DNA from: Marinobacter confluentis
GTDB taxonomy: Bacteria > Pseudomonadota > Gammaproteobacteria > Pseudomonadales > Oleiphilaceae
Direction of reading: 5' to 3'
Assembly (NCBI RefSeq): GCF_004785685.1
Contig: NZ_SRPF01000001.1
Coordinates: forward strand, 620,001 to 684,000
DNA: 64,000 bases
This document shows positions 17,547-26,046 of the stretch, in pieces. The position numbers were made by a program, and so were the translations under genes. Under the pieces are notes generated by a model. It had not been told where the DNA came from and ran no database searches. It saw nothing but the letters and a program-made list of their open reading frames with translations. Each line of letters starts with the position of its first letter. The first letter of the stretch is position 1.

Positions 17547-18542
17547 ATGAGCTTAAATCCGCACAAAACACTCTGGCTTAGCTGGTACCCCCACAGGCGA
17601 ACGAGCGGAATTTGTCAAGCTTGGGAAGTGCCATTGGAAATAATTGAATCTTCACGTAGAAGTCCCATTTCTTGGCTCTCCAAAAGTTGCAAGACCATTA
17701 AGACCTTACATCGTAAAAGACCTGACGTGTTGTTCGTCCAAAATCCATCGCTTGGCCTTACGATATTGGCCGTGCTTCTTCGCTCATATTTTCGATATCT
17801 CCTTGTCGTCGATGCACATAATGAAGGAGTAAGACCTTTCGTTCGATCCGGTCTTTTTGTTCAATTTTTGACTCGTTGGCTCCTTCGTGCCGCGGATACG
17901 AATGTCGTAACTAATGATTCACTTGCGAATGAAGTAAGTGCAATGGGCGGACGTGTACTAATTTTACCGGATCCTCTCCCCACCCCAAATTTCACTCAGC
18001 AAATAGATGTTTCCCCTAGAAAGAAAAAAGTGGATGTAGCTGTGATTTGTACATATGCAGCCGACGAGCCAATTTTAGATATTCTAGCAGCGGCCAAGTT
18101 AATGCCCGAGAAAATATTTGCATGCACAGGAAGAGTAGAGAAATTTGAAAGCTTAGGCTTGCAGGCACCTGAAAACGTTGAATTTACCGGTTTTCTTACT
18201 GATCAGAAGTATTGGGATCTTCTCGCCTCAGCTTCCGTTATTTGCGACCTAACTTTAATGCCCGACTGTCTAGTTTGCGGTGCATATGAAGCACTATCCG
18301 TTGGTCGGCCAATGGTACTTTCGTCTAATAAGGCGACTGAGGAGCTTTTCGGCTCAGTCGCCATACTCACCGAATCTGAGCCATCATCAATTGCAAACGC
18401 TTTGCAGAATGCTTTTAAAAATGAAGCAGAAATCTCAAGAGCTGCCATTAAGGAGGCTCATGTTTATCAGAATACATGGCAATCTAATGCTCAAAAATGC
18501 TTGCAAGAGATTGAGGCTCAAAAACAACGGCACGAACGATAA
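17547..18542 (+). CDS. Glycosyltransferase, family 4-like
   Basis: This is a GT-B type protein of 332 residues. The N-terminal part contains SWYPHRRTSGICQAWEV and VLFVQNPSLGLTILAVLLRS, with VVDAHNEG where many GT4 enzymes have DxHNE. The C-terminal part has VAVICTYAADEPILD, VEFTGFLTDQKYWD and YEALSVGRPMVLSSNKATEE, the donor-binding glutamate region. I start at ATG 17547, three bases after the asnB stop and behind GGGGTAA; an ATG 45 nt upstream overlaps asnB without a ribosome site. Codon and base use are AT-rich like the preceding asnB, so the two may have arrived together. Confidence 0.85.
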   Translation: MSLNPHKTLWLSWYPHRRTSGICQAWEVPLEIIESSRRSPISWLSKSCKTIKTLHRKRPDVLFVQNPSLGLTILAVLLRSYFRYLLVVDAHNEGVRPFVRSGLFVQFLTRWLLRAADTNVVTNDSLANEVSAMGGRVLILPDPLPTPNFTQQIDVSPRKKKVDVAVICTYAADEPILDILAAAKLMPEKIFACTGRVEKFESLGLQAPENVEFTGFLTDQKYWDLLASASVICDLTLMPDCLVCGAYEALSVGRPMVLSSNKATEELFGSVAILTESEPSSIANALQNAFKNEAEISRAAIKEAHVYQNTWQSNAQKCLQEIEAQKQRHER

Positions 18543-18688
18543 GACCTGACCGTCGGTAAATTGTCATTTGTTGGGTAATCGAATAGCCATCTGCCAACCT
18601 AAAATTCCTCCTTCACGATCACGGAGGCAACGAGCATAGGATAAGGGTGAAGTGGTTATAATGAAGTAAATTAGAGACTTCCTCCCTG

Positions 18689-18724
18689 AATTTGTGGGAG
18701 CAAAATGATGCTCCCACAAATTTT
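18689..18724. terminator. Bidirectional Rho-independent terminator
   Basis: AATTTGTGGGAGC (18689-18701) pairs perfectly with GCTCCCACAAATT (18710-18722) around an 8-nt loop. TTTT follows on the plus strand, and the minus strand gains T residues from the A-rich arm. It lies between two convergent genes. Confidence 0.8.
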
Positions 18725-18750
18725 CGGTGCCAAGCCACTGGGCTCGGAGT

Positions 18751-20040
18751 TTATTCTATTGATACCTCTGTCTGAGATGGGCATTTAAGGCAAACGCCAT
18801 ATCCCCGCGAGTTAGCGTTGCCGTCTGAATCGACCACGTAAAAATAAATATTGTCACTATCGTGGAATATTCCGAGATTGACAATAATATCAATTCTTGA
18901 GTCAGACCATGTTTGAGGGATTTGTATTTCTTTTTTACTACATTCTGACCATTCAGATTCTTCGCATAATACAACGCGATGCCAAGAATCATCTATATAA
19001 ATTGAATCGTAGTAGACCCAAGACTCGGGTTGAGCACCGTTCGAAACTTGACTCTGCGCGATTCTATTATACCTTGAGTTATGAGCTTCGGTAACTGTCG
19101 TAATTGGATCGTTATGAACTGCTTTACCATTCACTTCGAATAACCAGAGCCCGTCGCTCTCTCCTACAGTAGAGGACTTGTATATTACTTCTTCATGAAC
19201 CCATTCTTGCTTTTCTTGGGCGTAAGGAAACTCTAGATCATCTGGCCATCTCGTACCTCCGCCTGTTCTTTCCGCTGTTAGGCGGTACTGATTGGTCTCA
19301 GCGCCTTGAGTTCCTAAAAAGATGTTGTTACCCGCATCACCCCAGAATCGAATCGTTTTAAAATTAAAAGTACGAAAAAGACCTGTTGGGTAGTTTTCGC
19401 TGCCCTCAACGTTAGTTGCACTTACGTTACCGGCGGACATAATTTCACCGTACCTGAAATCTAGAGGGGCGGCGGCATCATTTACTGATCCGCCTTCTCC
19501 AGAGAAGAACAGCTCTGTGCGATTTGCGCTCTCGATTATTTGACTTATTACGGCTGTTGCTCCGGACTCTTCTCCTCTGACCAAGTCTCCGACTTTAAAG
19601 CTTCCACCTTGAATGTTCGTAACGCGAGACCGTAAAGCAAGATTACGTCTCACGTCGAAATCCGTCATCATCTTTCGGTTCAGATAGATTCGATCGGAAT
19701 CGAATAGTATTTCGCCTATTGCTGTACCGGAGGATTCTCCGTGGTCAAACCGAAAAGCCTGCATAGATCCATCTGAAACATGCTCTGTACTTGGTTCTCC
19801 GCTGACACTTTTGCTCCAAACTTGCGTTCGACCATGTGAGCTGGGATTACCGCCCAGATCAGCTTTCCACCAAACTAAAGGTTTCTGATGCTCTTTTTCG
19901 GAGAACCGTTCTCCCACGATTGTTAGGGTATTTGATTCAGAGACTGTGCCGTCGAGTCTAGTTATCGTAGGATTCGCGACAGCTTGCGAGGCAAGGTTTA
20001 AAAAAAATCCTGTAAGTACAACTGCTTTCATTGTTTTCAT
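18751..20040 (-). CDS. Secreted protein of unknown function in the EPS locus
   Basis: I do not recognise this gene. From ATG 20040 it encodes 429 residues with a signal peptide (VVLTGFFLNLASQAVA). The mature start TITRLDGTVSESNTLTIVGERF resembles an IPT/TIG immunoglobulin-like fold. The middle has a large beta-rich region with YLNRKMMTDFDVRRNL and GDLVRGEESGATAVIS. The end has YYDSIYIDDSWHRVVLCE followed by a strand-rich tail, as in surface or lectin-like proteins. There is no PEP-CTERM signal and no membrane helix. An in-frame TTG at 20085 would extend it by 15 residues. The gene is AT-rich, on the opposite strand to its neighbours, and shares a terminator with the gene it faces. It could bind or modify the polymer. 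Confidence 0.7.
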   Translation of the reverse strand: MKTMKAVVLTGFFLNLASQAVANPTITRLDGTVSESNTLTIVGERFSEKEHQKPLVWWKADLGGNPSSHGRTQVWSKSVSGEPSTEHVSDGSMQAFRFDHGESSGTAIGEILFDSDRIYLNRKMMTDFDVRRNLALRSRVTNIQGGSFKVGDLVRGEESGATAVISQIIESANRTELFFSGEGGSVNDAAAPLDFRYGEIMSAGNVSATNVEGSENYPTGLFRTFNFKTIRFWGDAGNNIFLGTQGAETNQYRLTAERTGGGTRWPDDLEFPYAQEKQEWVHEEVIYKSSTVGESDGLWLFEVNGKAVHNDPITTVTEAHNSRYNRIAQSQVSNGAQPESWVYYDSIYIDDSWHRVVLCEESEWSECSKKEIQIPQTWSDSRIDIIVNLGIFHDSDNIYFYVVDSDGNANSRGYGVCLKCPSQTEVSIE

Positions 20041-20432
20041 GCTACGGTCCGATTTTTCAAATTTTAGGCTTTTGATTGGATTCAAATTTACCTGGATTTG
20101 ACATAGTTTAACATTTAGTCTTGTAACGAACTGTCAATATTAGTTGACTTACTCCGGTCCACGAGACGTTCCTGAACTATGATTGGACTTGCCACGGTGC
20201 AGTGAACACTCCTAGCCTAAGATTTGACCTGAGAAGCTTCCTGGGTGGCTATCGGAAATCAGGGCTAGCTTCCGCTAAAATCGCTAAAAACCGGCAAAAG
20301 GCGAATAAATAGCGTGAAAATAGTGTCTGAGTTTCAGATTTTTCGCCGGATAAAGTGAAGATTTTGAGGGCCAGAGGTAATTCAAGCCTTCCGTACATGT
20401 TTCATTGATATTAAAAAAGGAATTCAGTTTTA
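20041..20432. other. Intergenic region between divergent genes
   Basis: This must hold promoters for the secreted protein (minus strand) and for the glycosyltransferase at 20433 (plus strand). I see no convincing sigma-70 or sigma-54 pair. A minus-strand ORF at 20284-20478 overlaps the glycosyltransferase start and has no protein-like features. Confidence 0.4.
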
Positions 20433-21326
20433 ATGGAAACAGAGTCCGGAAACCGTGTTTCAGTAATTGTCCCCGCATTTAATCGGGCTGAATATATCGA
20501 GCAGACAGTGAACTCTGTCCTTATTCAAGATTACTCAAACGTGGAGTTGATCGTAGTGGACGACGGCTCCACGGATGGTACGTACGAAATCCTATTGAGA
20601 TATTTCGAACAGAATAAGCTGAAGTTGTTGACTCACCCGGGGCGGGGTAACAGAGGGCAGTCTGCGGCTCTGAATCTGGGGCTTGAGGCCGCATCCGGAG
20701 AATATATCGCCATTCTTGACAGCGATGATCTGTTCCTGCCCGGAAAACTCAGCGCTCAGGTTGAGTATCTAGACACACACCCAGATGTCGGGTTGGTATA
20801 TGGAATGGGGGAAGGGGTCGATGGTAGTGGTCGCTGGCTTTACGATATTTTGTCAACAGATCATTCTGAGCCTAATGATGCCAATGCCGTGTTGCTGGAC
20901 TGCTATTTTCACCTTCCAGTAAACGCACTGGTCCGCCGCTTAATTTATGAACAAGTTGGTAGGTTTGAAGAGAGCTTCAGGGCTGCGCAAGATCACGATA
21001 TGCTTGTCCGAATAGCGGAGAAGACCCATTTTGGTTTTATTCCAGTCAAGTTTTTTCAGTACCGTCGTCATGGTGATTCCATAAGCAATAATGGTCTGCG
21101 GCAACGGTGGATGAATGGGTTCGAAATTGTCCGACGTGCCGAGGCACGCTTTCCCTATCGGGCGTCCACTATTCGCAAACGCAAGGCCTTGCTCAACTTC
21201 CGTATGGCCCAGGTTTGCCTGCAGGAGAATCGTTATATAGCCGCACTCGGTTATCTGTTACAGTCTGGTGTCCTTGATCCGGTGCGGGCGATAAAAGTAC
21301 TTACGGGCAAGGAGAAAATCAGGTAG
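20433..21326 (+). CDS. Family 2 glycosyltransferase
   Basis: A soluble GT-A enzyme: VSVIVPAFNRAEYIEQTVNS at the N-terminus, ELIVVDDGSTDGTYE and ILDSDDLFLPGK (metal-binding DxD near residue 95). It has 297 residues, the usual length for EPS repeat-unit transferases. The acceptor and sugar cannot be told from sequence. ATG 20433 follows AAAAAGGAAT. It heads a run of five tightly spaced or overlapping genes (20433-26010) that looks like one transcription unit. Confidence 0.9.
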   Translation: METESGNRVSVIVPAFNRAEYIEQTVNSVLIQDYSNVELIVVDDGSTDGTYEILLRYFEQNKLKLLTHPGRGNRGQSAALNLGLEAASGEYIAILDSDDLFLPGKLSAQVEYLDTHPDVGLVYGMGEGVDGSGRWLYDILSTDHSEPNDANAVLLDCYFHLPVNALVRRLIYEQVGRFEESFRAAQDHDMLVRIAEKTHFGFIPVKFFQYRRHGDSISNNGLRQRWMNGFEIVRRAEARFPYRASTIRKRKALLNFRMAQVCLQENRYIAALGYLLQSGVLDPVRAIKVLTGKEKIR

Positions 21327-21352
21327 GTCCACGAAGGGCTCGGAGCAACGGA

Positions 21353-22486
21353 ATGCATTCAAGGGAACCAGTTTTATTCGTTATAGACCAGTTTCTGAAT
21401 CCCTATGCTGGAACCGAAAGCCAGCTCTTTAAACTTCTTGGCGAGTTACCCTCGTTTGGTTTCGAACCGAGATTGCTGGTTATGAAAAGTTCCGCCTACA
21501 CAGATTCCAATCTGATGCCCTGTCCTGTGGACGTTTTGGGTCATCATCGCCTCTCTTCGCCGCGCACCTGGTGGGCGCTTTGGCGTTATGGCAGACGTCT
21601 TCGCCAGCAAGGTTTTCGGTTGGCTCACGTGTTCTTCAATGATGCTTCTTTGGTTTGCCCCCCTGTCCTTAGGGTTTGCGGCTTTCAAATCCTGATCTCC
21701 CGTCGCGATATGGGCTACTGGTACACGCCCGCGATTGTTCTGCTGCTGAGATTGACCAGAAGATGGGTGTCTGGTGTTGTGGTGAACAGTCAGGCAGTGG
21801 GGGATGTTACCGCAGCTACGGAAGGTCACAAGCGGGACCTGGTTTATGTCATTTACAATGGCTACGATAACGCAAAGGCTGCAGTGGATGAGCCTGCTCC
21901 GATACCGGAACTGAAGGCGCTGAGCGAAATGGGGCCTGTGGCCTTCCTTGTGGCTAATATCCGACAAATAAAGCGGATTGAAGATGCACTATCCGCGGTT
22001 GCGGAGCTGGGTGGGCGCGGTCATTATCTCGCTCTGGCCGTTATCGGCGACGGAAGCTCTGAAACCTTGCGGCAGCATGCAGAGCAACTTGGGATTGGCC
22101 AGAGGGTTCTTTTCATGGGTAGCCGTTCAGACGTAACCCGATGTTTAACTTACGGTACTGTTGGGCTTTCCTGCTCCGAATCCGAAGGATATTCGAACGC
22201 TGTGGTTGAGTATATGCAGGCAGGTTTGCCGGTGGTGGCATCAGATGTTGGGGGAAATCGCGAGGCGGTTGTCAATGGCAAGACGGGATGGCGTTACCCG
22301 GTTGGAGACGTTGAGGCGCTGGCAAGCAGGTTGGAGAGCCTGCTTGCCAATCCGGAAAAGGCTTCTTTGATGGGCAGGGCGGGGAAGCAGCTTGCGCTTG
22401 AGAGGCACGGGCTGGAAAACATGATTCAAGCGCATGCGCGGCTTTATTCAAAGATTATCGAATCAGATGTTCGGGTGTCGTCATGA
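21353..22486 (+). CDS. Family 4 glycosyltransferase
   Basis: A GT-B fold enzyme of 377 residues. The N-terminus reads LFVIDQFLNPYAGTESQLF, and GGAE is replaced by AGTES as in several GT4 members. The donor domain shows VANIRQIKRIEDAL, VIGDGSSETLRQ, LGIGQRVLFMGSRSDV and SESEGYSNAVVEYMQAGLPV, the E-x7-E motif. It may be the stp2-like transferase of XrtA loci, but I cannot assign that firmly. Its stop overlaps the next start by 4 nt (ATGA). Confidence 0.9.
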   Translation: MHSREPVLFVIDQFLNPYAGTESQLFKLLGELPSFGFEPRLLVMKSSAYTDSNLMPCPVDVLGHHRLSSPRTWWALWRYGRRLRQQGFRLAHVFFNDASLVCPPVLRVCGFQILISRRDMGYWYTPAIVLLLRLTRRWVSGVVVNSQAVGDVTAATEGHKRDLVYVIYNGYDNAKAAVDEPAPIPELKALSEMGPVAFLVANIRQIKRIEDALSAVAELGGRGHYLALAVIGDGSSETLRQHAEQLGIGQRVLFMGSRSDVTRCLTYGTVGLSCSESEGYSNAVVEYMQAGLPVVASDVGGNREAVVNGKTGWRYPVGDVEALASRLESLLANPEKASLMGRAGKQLALERHGLENMIQAHARLYSKIIESDVRVSS

Positions 22487-23514
22487 ACTTCTCGCCTTTT
22501 GTCAAGTTTCTCGGGCAGTGGGGCGGTTATAAATTTGCTCAACGCCTGACGGCTTACCATCCAAGAATGTTGATGTACCACCGCTTCACCACTCCAGAGT
22601 CTGATTCGCGTGTACTTGGAGTTAGTGCGGAGCGGTTTGAGGAGCAGGTTGCGTACATTGCACGCCATCACAACCCGATCACTGTTACGGAAATGATCCG
22701 TGGCTGCTTCGAGGGCGAAAAATTGCCCAGGCACGCTATCGCTATCACTGTGGATGATGGTTATGAGGATTTTTACCGCATCGCCTGGCCAATTCTGAGG
22801 CGATACAAGGTTCCTGCCACGTTTTACGTTACAACCGGATTTGTTGATGGCAGGCTCTGGCTATGGCCGGACCAATTGTCGTGGATCCTGGATAATGCCC
22901 GAGCCTCGGGCATTTCGCTCAGGCCCTTCGTTAACGATGGCGAATCTGTGGTGCCACCCTCGACCAATGAAGAGAAGCAGTCGCTTTTCTCGCGTCTTGT
23001 TGGTTATTTGTTGCATATTCCCGATGAAAAGAAACACGCTTTTTTGCGTGCAATTGCGGCGCAGTGGGAAATTCATGTTCCTGAAAGTGCTCCTGATTGG
23101 GCGAGCCCAGTCACCTGGGCGCAGCTCGCTGAAATGCAGACCGAAGGGCTGGAAGTTGGCGGGCATACGGTTACTCACCCCAGTTTGAGTCAGGTCGGCC
23201 TCGGTCAAGCGAGGAATGAAATCTTCGGTGCCAGGGATGCCTTGGTTGCCAACCTTGGGGATCGTCCCCGTTCCTTTTGTTATCCAAATGGGACACAGGA
23301 AGATTTTGTGGCGGAACAGGTTCCCATTATTCGCCAGGCAAATTTTACGGGTGCCGTAGTTGCATTTGCCGATGCGCAAGGTCAAAGCCAACGGTACGCC
23401 ATGCGCCGTCATTCAAGCTCAGATAACATGTTTCAGTTTTTAAAGGCGGTGTCCGGGGTCGAGCACCTGGGCCATAAGCTCAGGAACACCCGTCGGAGTA
23501 CGGTGTATGAATAA
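22483..23514 (+). CDS. Polysaccharide deacetylase family protein (second in locus)
   Basis: A NodB-fold carbohydrate esterase of 343 residues. It has HAIAITVDDGYEDFY near residue 85 (paired Asp), YKVPATFYVTTGF, GGHTVTHPSLSQ (metal His pair) and SFCYPNGTQEDF. No signal peptide or membrane helix is visible, so it probably acts in the cytoplasm on lipid-linked or nucleotide-bound sugars. It differs from the DUF3473-type enzyme at 12106 and so adds a second deacetylation step or specificity. It overlaps both neighbours: 4 nt upstream and 8 nt downstream. Confidence 0.88.
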   Translation: MNFSPFVKFLGQWGGYKFAQRLTAYHPRMLMYHRFTTPESDSRVLGVSAERFEEQVAYIARHHNPITVTEMIRGCFEGEKLPRHAIAITVDDGYEDFYRIAWPILRRYKVPATFYVTTGFVDGRLWLWPDQLSWILDNARASGISLRPFVNDGESVVPPSTNEEKQSLFSRLVGYLLHIPDEKKHAFLRAIAAQWEIHVPESAPDWASPVTWAQLAEMQTEGLEVGGHTVTHPSLSQVGLGQARNEIFGARDALVANLGDRPRSFCYPNGTQEDFVAEQVPIIRQANFTGAVVAFADAQGQSQRYAMRRHSSSDNMFQFLKAVSGVEHLGHKLRNTRRSTVYE

Positions 23515-24889
23515 GGCTTTTGTTAGGCCGACTAATTCTTATGGACAGACGGCGGTGAGTGGCTTCACTTTTTTTCTATTCATGTATTTTCTTTTGGATT
23601 TTTTCCTGAGGTTTTCCGCTCGCGTGCCAGCGTACGGTGTTTTGCGTCCTACCTTGCTCCTCGTACTGCTCATCACATTGCTGCTGATTTTTCAGAAGGA
23701 GAAATTCAAAGGCTGGACGAACGACCCGGTTGTGCAGGCTATGCTGGTTTTTCTCGGTTATTTAGTGGTCTCTCTGCCACTAGTGGAGTGGCCGGGCAGT
23801 GTCATCCGCAATAATTTGGCGGATTTTGTCAAGGCCATCGTTTTTCTTTTTTTCACTCTCCTGATTATCGATAGCGAAAAACGCCTGAAGATTTTTCTCG
23901 CTGTGTTTGTGGGTTGCCAGCTTGTCCGAATATTAGAACCATTGTTTATGAATATTACACAGGGTTATTGGGGCAGCAAAACGCATCTTGGTGGCGGAGA
24001 ATTTTCTCAGCGGCTTGCGGGGGCACCTGCCGACGTGATCAACCCAAATGAACTTGGCTTTGTGATAGTTACCGCGCTTCCGTTTCTGCATTACCTGGTC
24101 TGGCCTGGTCGCTTCATCGGTAAGCTCTTCTACCTGGCTGTAATGCCGGCTCTTCTTTATGCGTTGATCCTTACCCAGTCGAGAGGAGCTTTTTTGGCGC
24201 TTCTTGTTGTGGCCTGGATGATTTTTAAGGAGTCCAACCGGAAGATGGGGCTTATTGTTCTGGCTATCGCAATTAGCATTGCTGGTTGGAACGTAATGAC
24301 TTCCGAGCAAAAAGACCGCTACCTTTCCTTGGTGGGAATGTCTGAGTCTGCTAACACCGCGTCAGCTGAGGGCCGACTCCGGGGCATGCGGAACGAGTTT
24401 AACTTAGGTCTTAGTCGCCCTATCGTAGGACATGGACTTGGTACGACACCAGAGGCAAAGGTTAATGTTCTGGGTAGTCGTAGCCAGGCTGCACATAATT
24501 TTTATGCTGAAATTCTTATCGAAACCGGAATTTTGGGTTTGGTGTTCTTTTTGCGCTTTTTGATGAAGGTTTACGTGAAGTTTCGGGATAACAACAAGGT
24601 TTTAAAAAACGCAAAGCTGAGTAATACTCTGCGGTTTTATCAAAATCTCAATAAAGCATTAATTGCCCTTTTCTGGATGTATGTAGTGTACAGCACCAAT
24701 TACTGGGGATTGTCTCAGTATTACTGGTACCTTTACGCTGGGATTATGATCGTGTTTTCTAAGCGTCTGTCAGAAAAATTGAAGGCGACAGAGAGTGACC
24801 CTCATAAGTGTGAAGAATTGTCTCAGCCACGATTTGGGCGTATTTGGCAAAAACACAGGGAAGCCGCCCAGGGAGTGGTTCGATCATGA
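23507..24889 (+). CDS. O-antigen ligase/Wzy-type polymerase
   Basis: A polytopic inner-membrane protein of 460 residues with about ten hydrophobic segments. The Wzy_C/O-antigen-ligase region is recognisable: LTQSRGAFLALLVVAW, then GHGLGTTPEAKVN and AHNFYAEILIETGILGLVFF around residues 305-345, where the conserved His lies in AHN. It probably polymerises the repeat units on the periplasmic face. No other polymerase candidate is in the locus. The start overlaps the deacetylase end, and the next gene starts inside its stop. Confidence 0.88.
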   Translation: MNKAFVRPTNSYGQTAVSGFTFFLFMYFLLDFFLRFSARVPAYGVLRPTLLLVLLITLLLIFQKEKFKGWTNDPVVQAMLVFLGYLVVSLPLVEWPGSVIRNNLADFVKAIVFLFFTLLIIDSEKRLKIFLAVFVGCQLVRILEPLFMNITQGYWGSKTHLGGGEFSQRLAGAPADVINPNELGFVIVTALPFLHYLVWPGRFIGKLFYLAVMPALLYALILTQSRGAFLALLVVAWMIFKESNRKMGLIVLAIAISIAGWNVMTSEQKDRYLSLVGMSESANTASAEGRLRGMRNEFNLGLSRPIVGHGLGTTPEAKVNVLGSRSQAAHNFYAEILIETGILGLVFFLRFLMKVYVKFRDNNKVLKNAKLSNTLRFYQNLNKALIALFWMYVVYSTNYWGLSQYYWYLYAGIMIVFSKRLSEKLKATESDPHKCEELSQPRFGRIWQKHREAAQGVVRS

Positions 24890-26010
24890 ATATTTTAATG
24901 ACTGCGATGCAGCCGGGTGGGGGGATACTAACCTTTTTCCGCTATATCTACAGCCATCCGGCGTTTGAGGGCTTCACATTCACTTTGCTGGCGCCGGATG
25001 AAGGGTTGAGCGATTACCTCTCCGAATTCCTACCCAACGGTCGAATCACAGTAACTGCTGCGGACTCATCGCCAATAAAGTTCTTGAAGCAAGCTCGGAG
25101 CCTTTCACAAAACCCGGACTTTGACCTGGTTCATTCCCATGGCTTTTCGGCAGGAGTTCTCACCGAGTTTGCGATGGCAGGGGTCCGTAGAATCCATCTG
25201 ATGACCGCTCATGATGTGTTTAACCGGGTCCAGTTTCAGGGCTTTAAAGGCCATCTTAAACACCGCATTATGGCGGCTGCCTTTCAACGTATGGACGCGA
25301 TTCATACCGTCACTGAAGATGCCAAAGCTAATTTGATCGAATTTTTCCCCGACGTTGCATCAGTTCACATAGTGGGCATTTTGCATGGGGTAGACACAGA
25401 GTATTTTCGCGATGGTAAAGCGGAGCCTTTGAAAGAATCCCTTGGGCTGGCTCGGGAAACACCTCTGATCGGCTTTTTTGGCCGATTTATGGGGCAGAAG
25501 GGTTTTCGTCTCGTTGTTCAGGCTCTTAAACGCATTCGGGATGAGCAGATGTTGCCCGTGGTCCCGCACGTCGCAACTTTCGGCTGGGGTGGTTTTATTC
25601 GGGAAGATTACGCTTATCTTGAAGAATTGGGCCTCAAAGACTATTTCCACCAGATGCCGCAGGCCAACAACATGGCTGGGGCATTAAAAGGAGTGGATCT
25701 GGTTGCTATGCCTTCCCGCTGGGAGGCCTGTGGTCTTCTAGCCATGGAAGCACTGGCTGCCGGCGCTCCTATTGTGGGCAGTGCTTGCGTAGGCCTGAGA
25801 GAGGTGCTTGATGGTACGCCGGCACAGCAGGTAGCTGTTGGCAACTATGGTGCTTTGGCTGATGCCCTTGTAGCGGAGATAGAGAATCTTGATCAGAGGC
25901 GGGGAGCATTTCTAGCGTACCAAGACGAAGCGGTCGAAAGGTTCGCCATTGACCGTCCGGCGCAGGCATTAGCGGAGCTTTACCGGCAACTTGGCCCGCG
26001 GGCATTCTGA
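24886..26010 (+). CDS. Family 4 glycosyltransferase
   Basis: GT-B fold, 374 residues from ATG 24886, which overlaps the polymerase stop (ATGA). An in-frame ATG at 24844 lies inside the upstream gene and is unlikely. It begins MNILMTAMQPGGGILTFFRY and has VHSHGFSAGVLTEF and HLMTAHDVFN in the acceptor domain. IGFFGRFMGQKGFRLVVQAL and AMPSRWEACGLLAMEALAAG follow in the donor domain, with the E-x7-E motif. It ends the 20433-26010 transcription unit and faces the minus-strand gene at 26047 across 36 nt with no clear terminator. Confidence 0.9.
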   Translation: MNILMTAMQPGGGILTFFRYIYSHPAFEGFTFTLLAPDEGLSDYLSEFLPNGRITVTAADSSPIKFLKQARSLSQNPDFDLVHSHGFSAGVLTEFAMAGVRRIHLMTAHDVFNRVQFQGFKGHLKHRIMAAAFQRMDAIHTVTEDAKANLIEFFPDVASVHIVGILHGVDTEYFRDGKAEPLKESLGLARETPLIGFFGRFMGQKGFRLVVQALKRIRDEQMLPVVPHVATFGWGGFIREDYAYLEELGLKDYFHQMPQANNMAGALKGVDLVAMPSRWEACGLLAMEALAAGAPIVGSACVGLREVLDGTPAQQVAVGNYGALADALVAEIENLDQRRGAFLAYQDEAVERFAIDRPAQALAELYRQLGPRAF

Positions 26011-26046
26011 TATGTTTCATGTGTAAATGGAGATCAGTGGCTCACG

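Noticed and set aside
20284..20478. 64-codon minus-strand ORF
   Set aside because: It overlaps the start of a clear glycosyltransferase and has no ribosome site or recognisable features.
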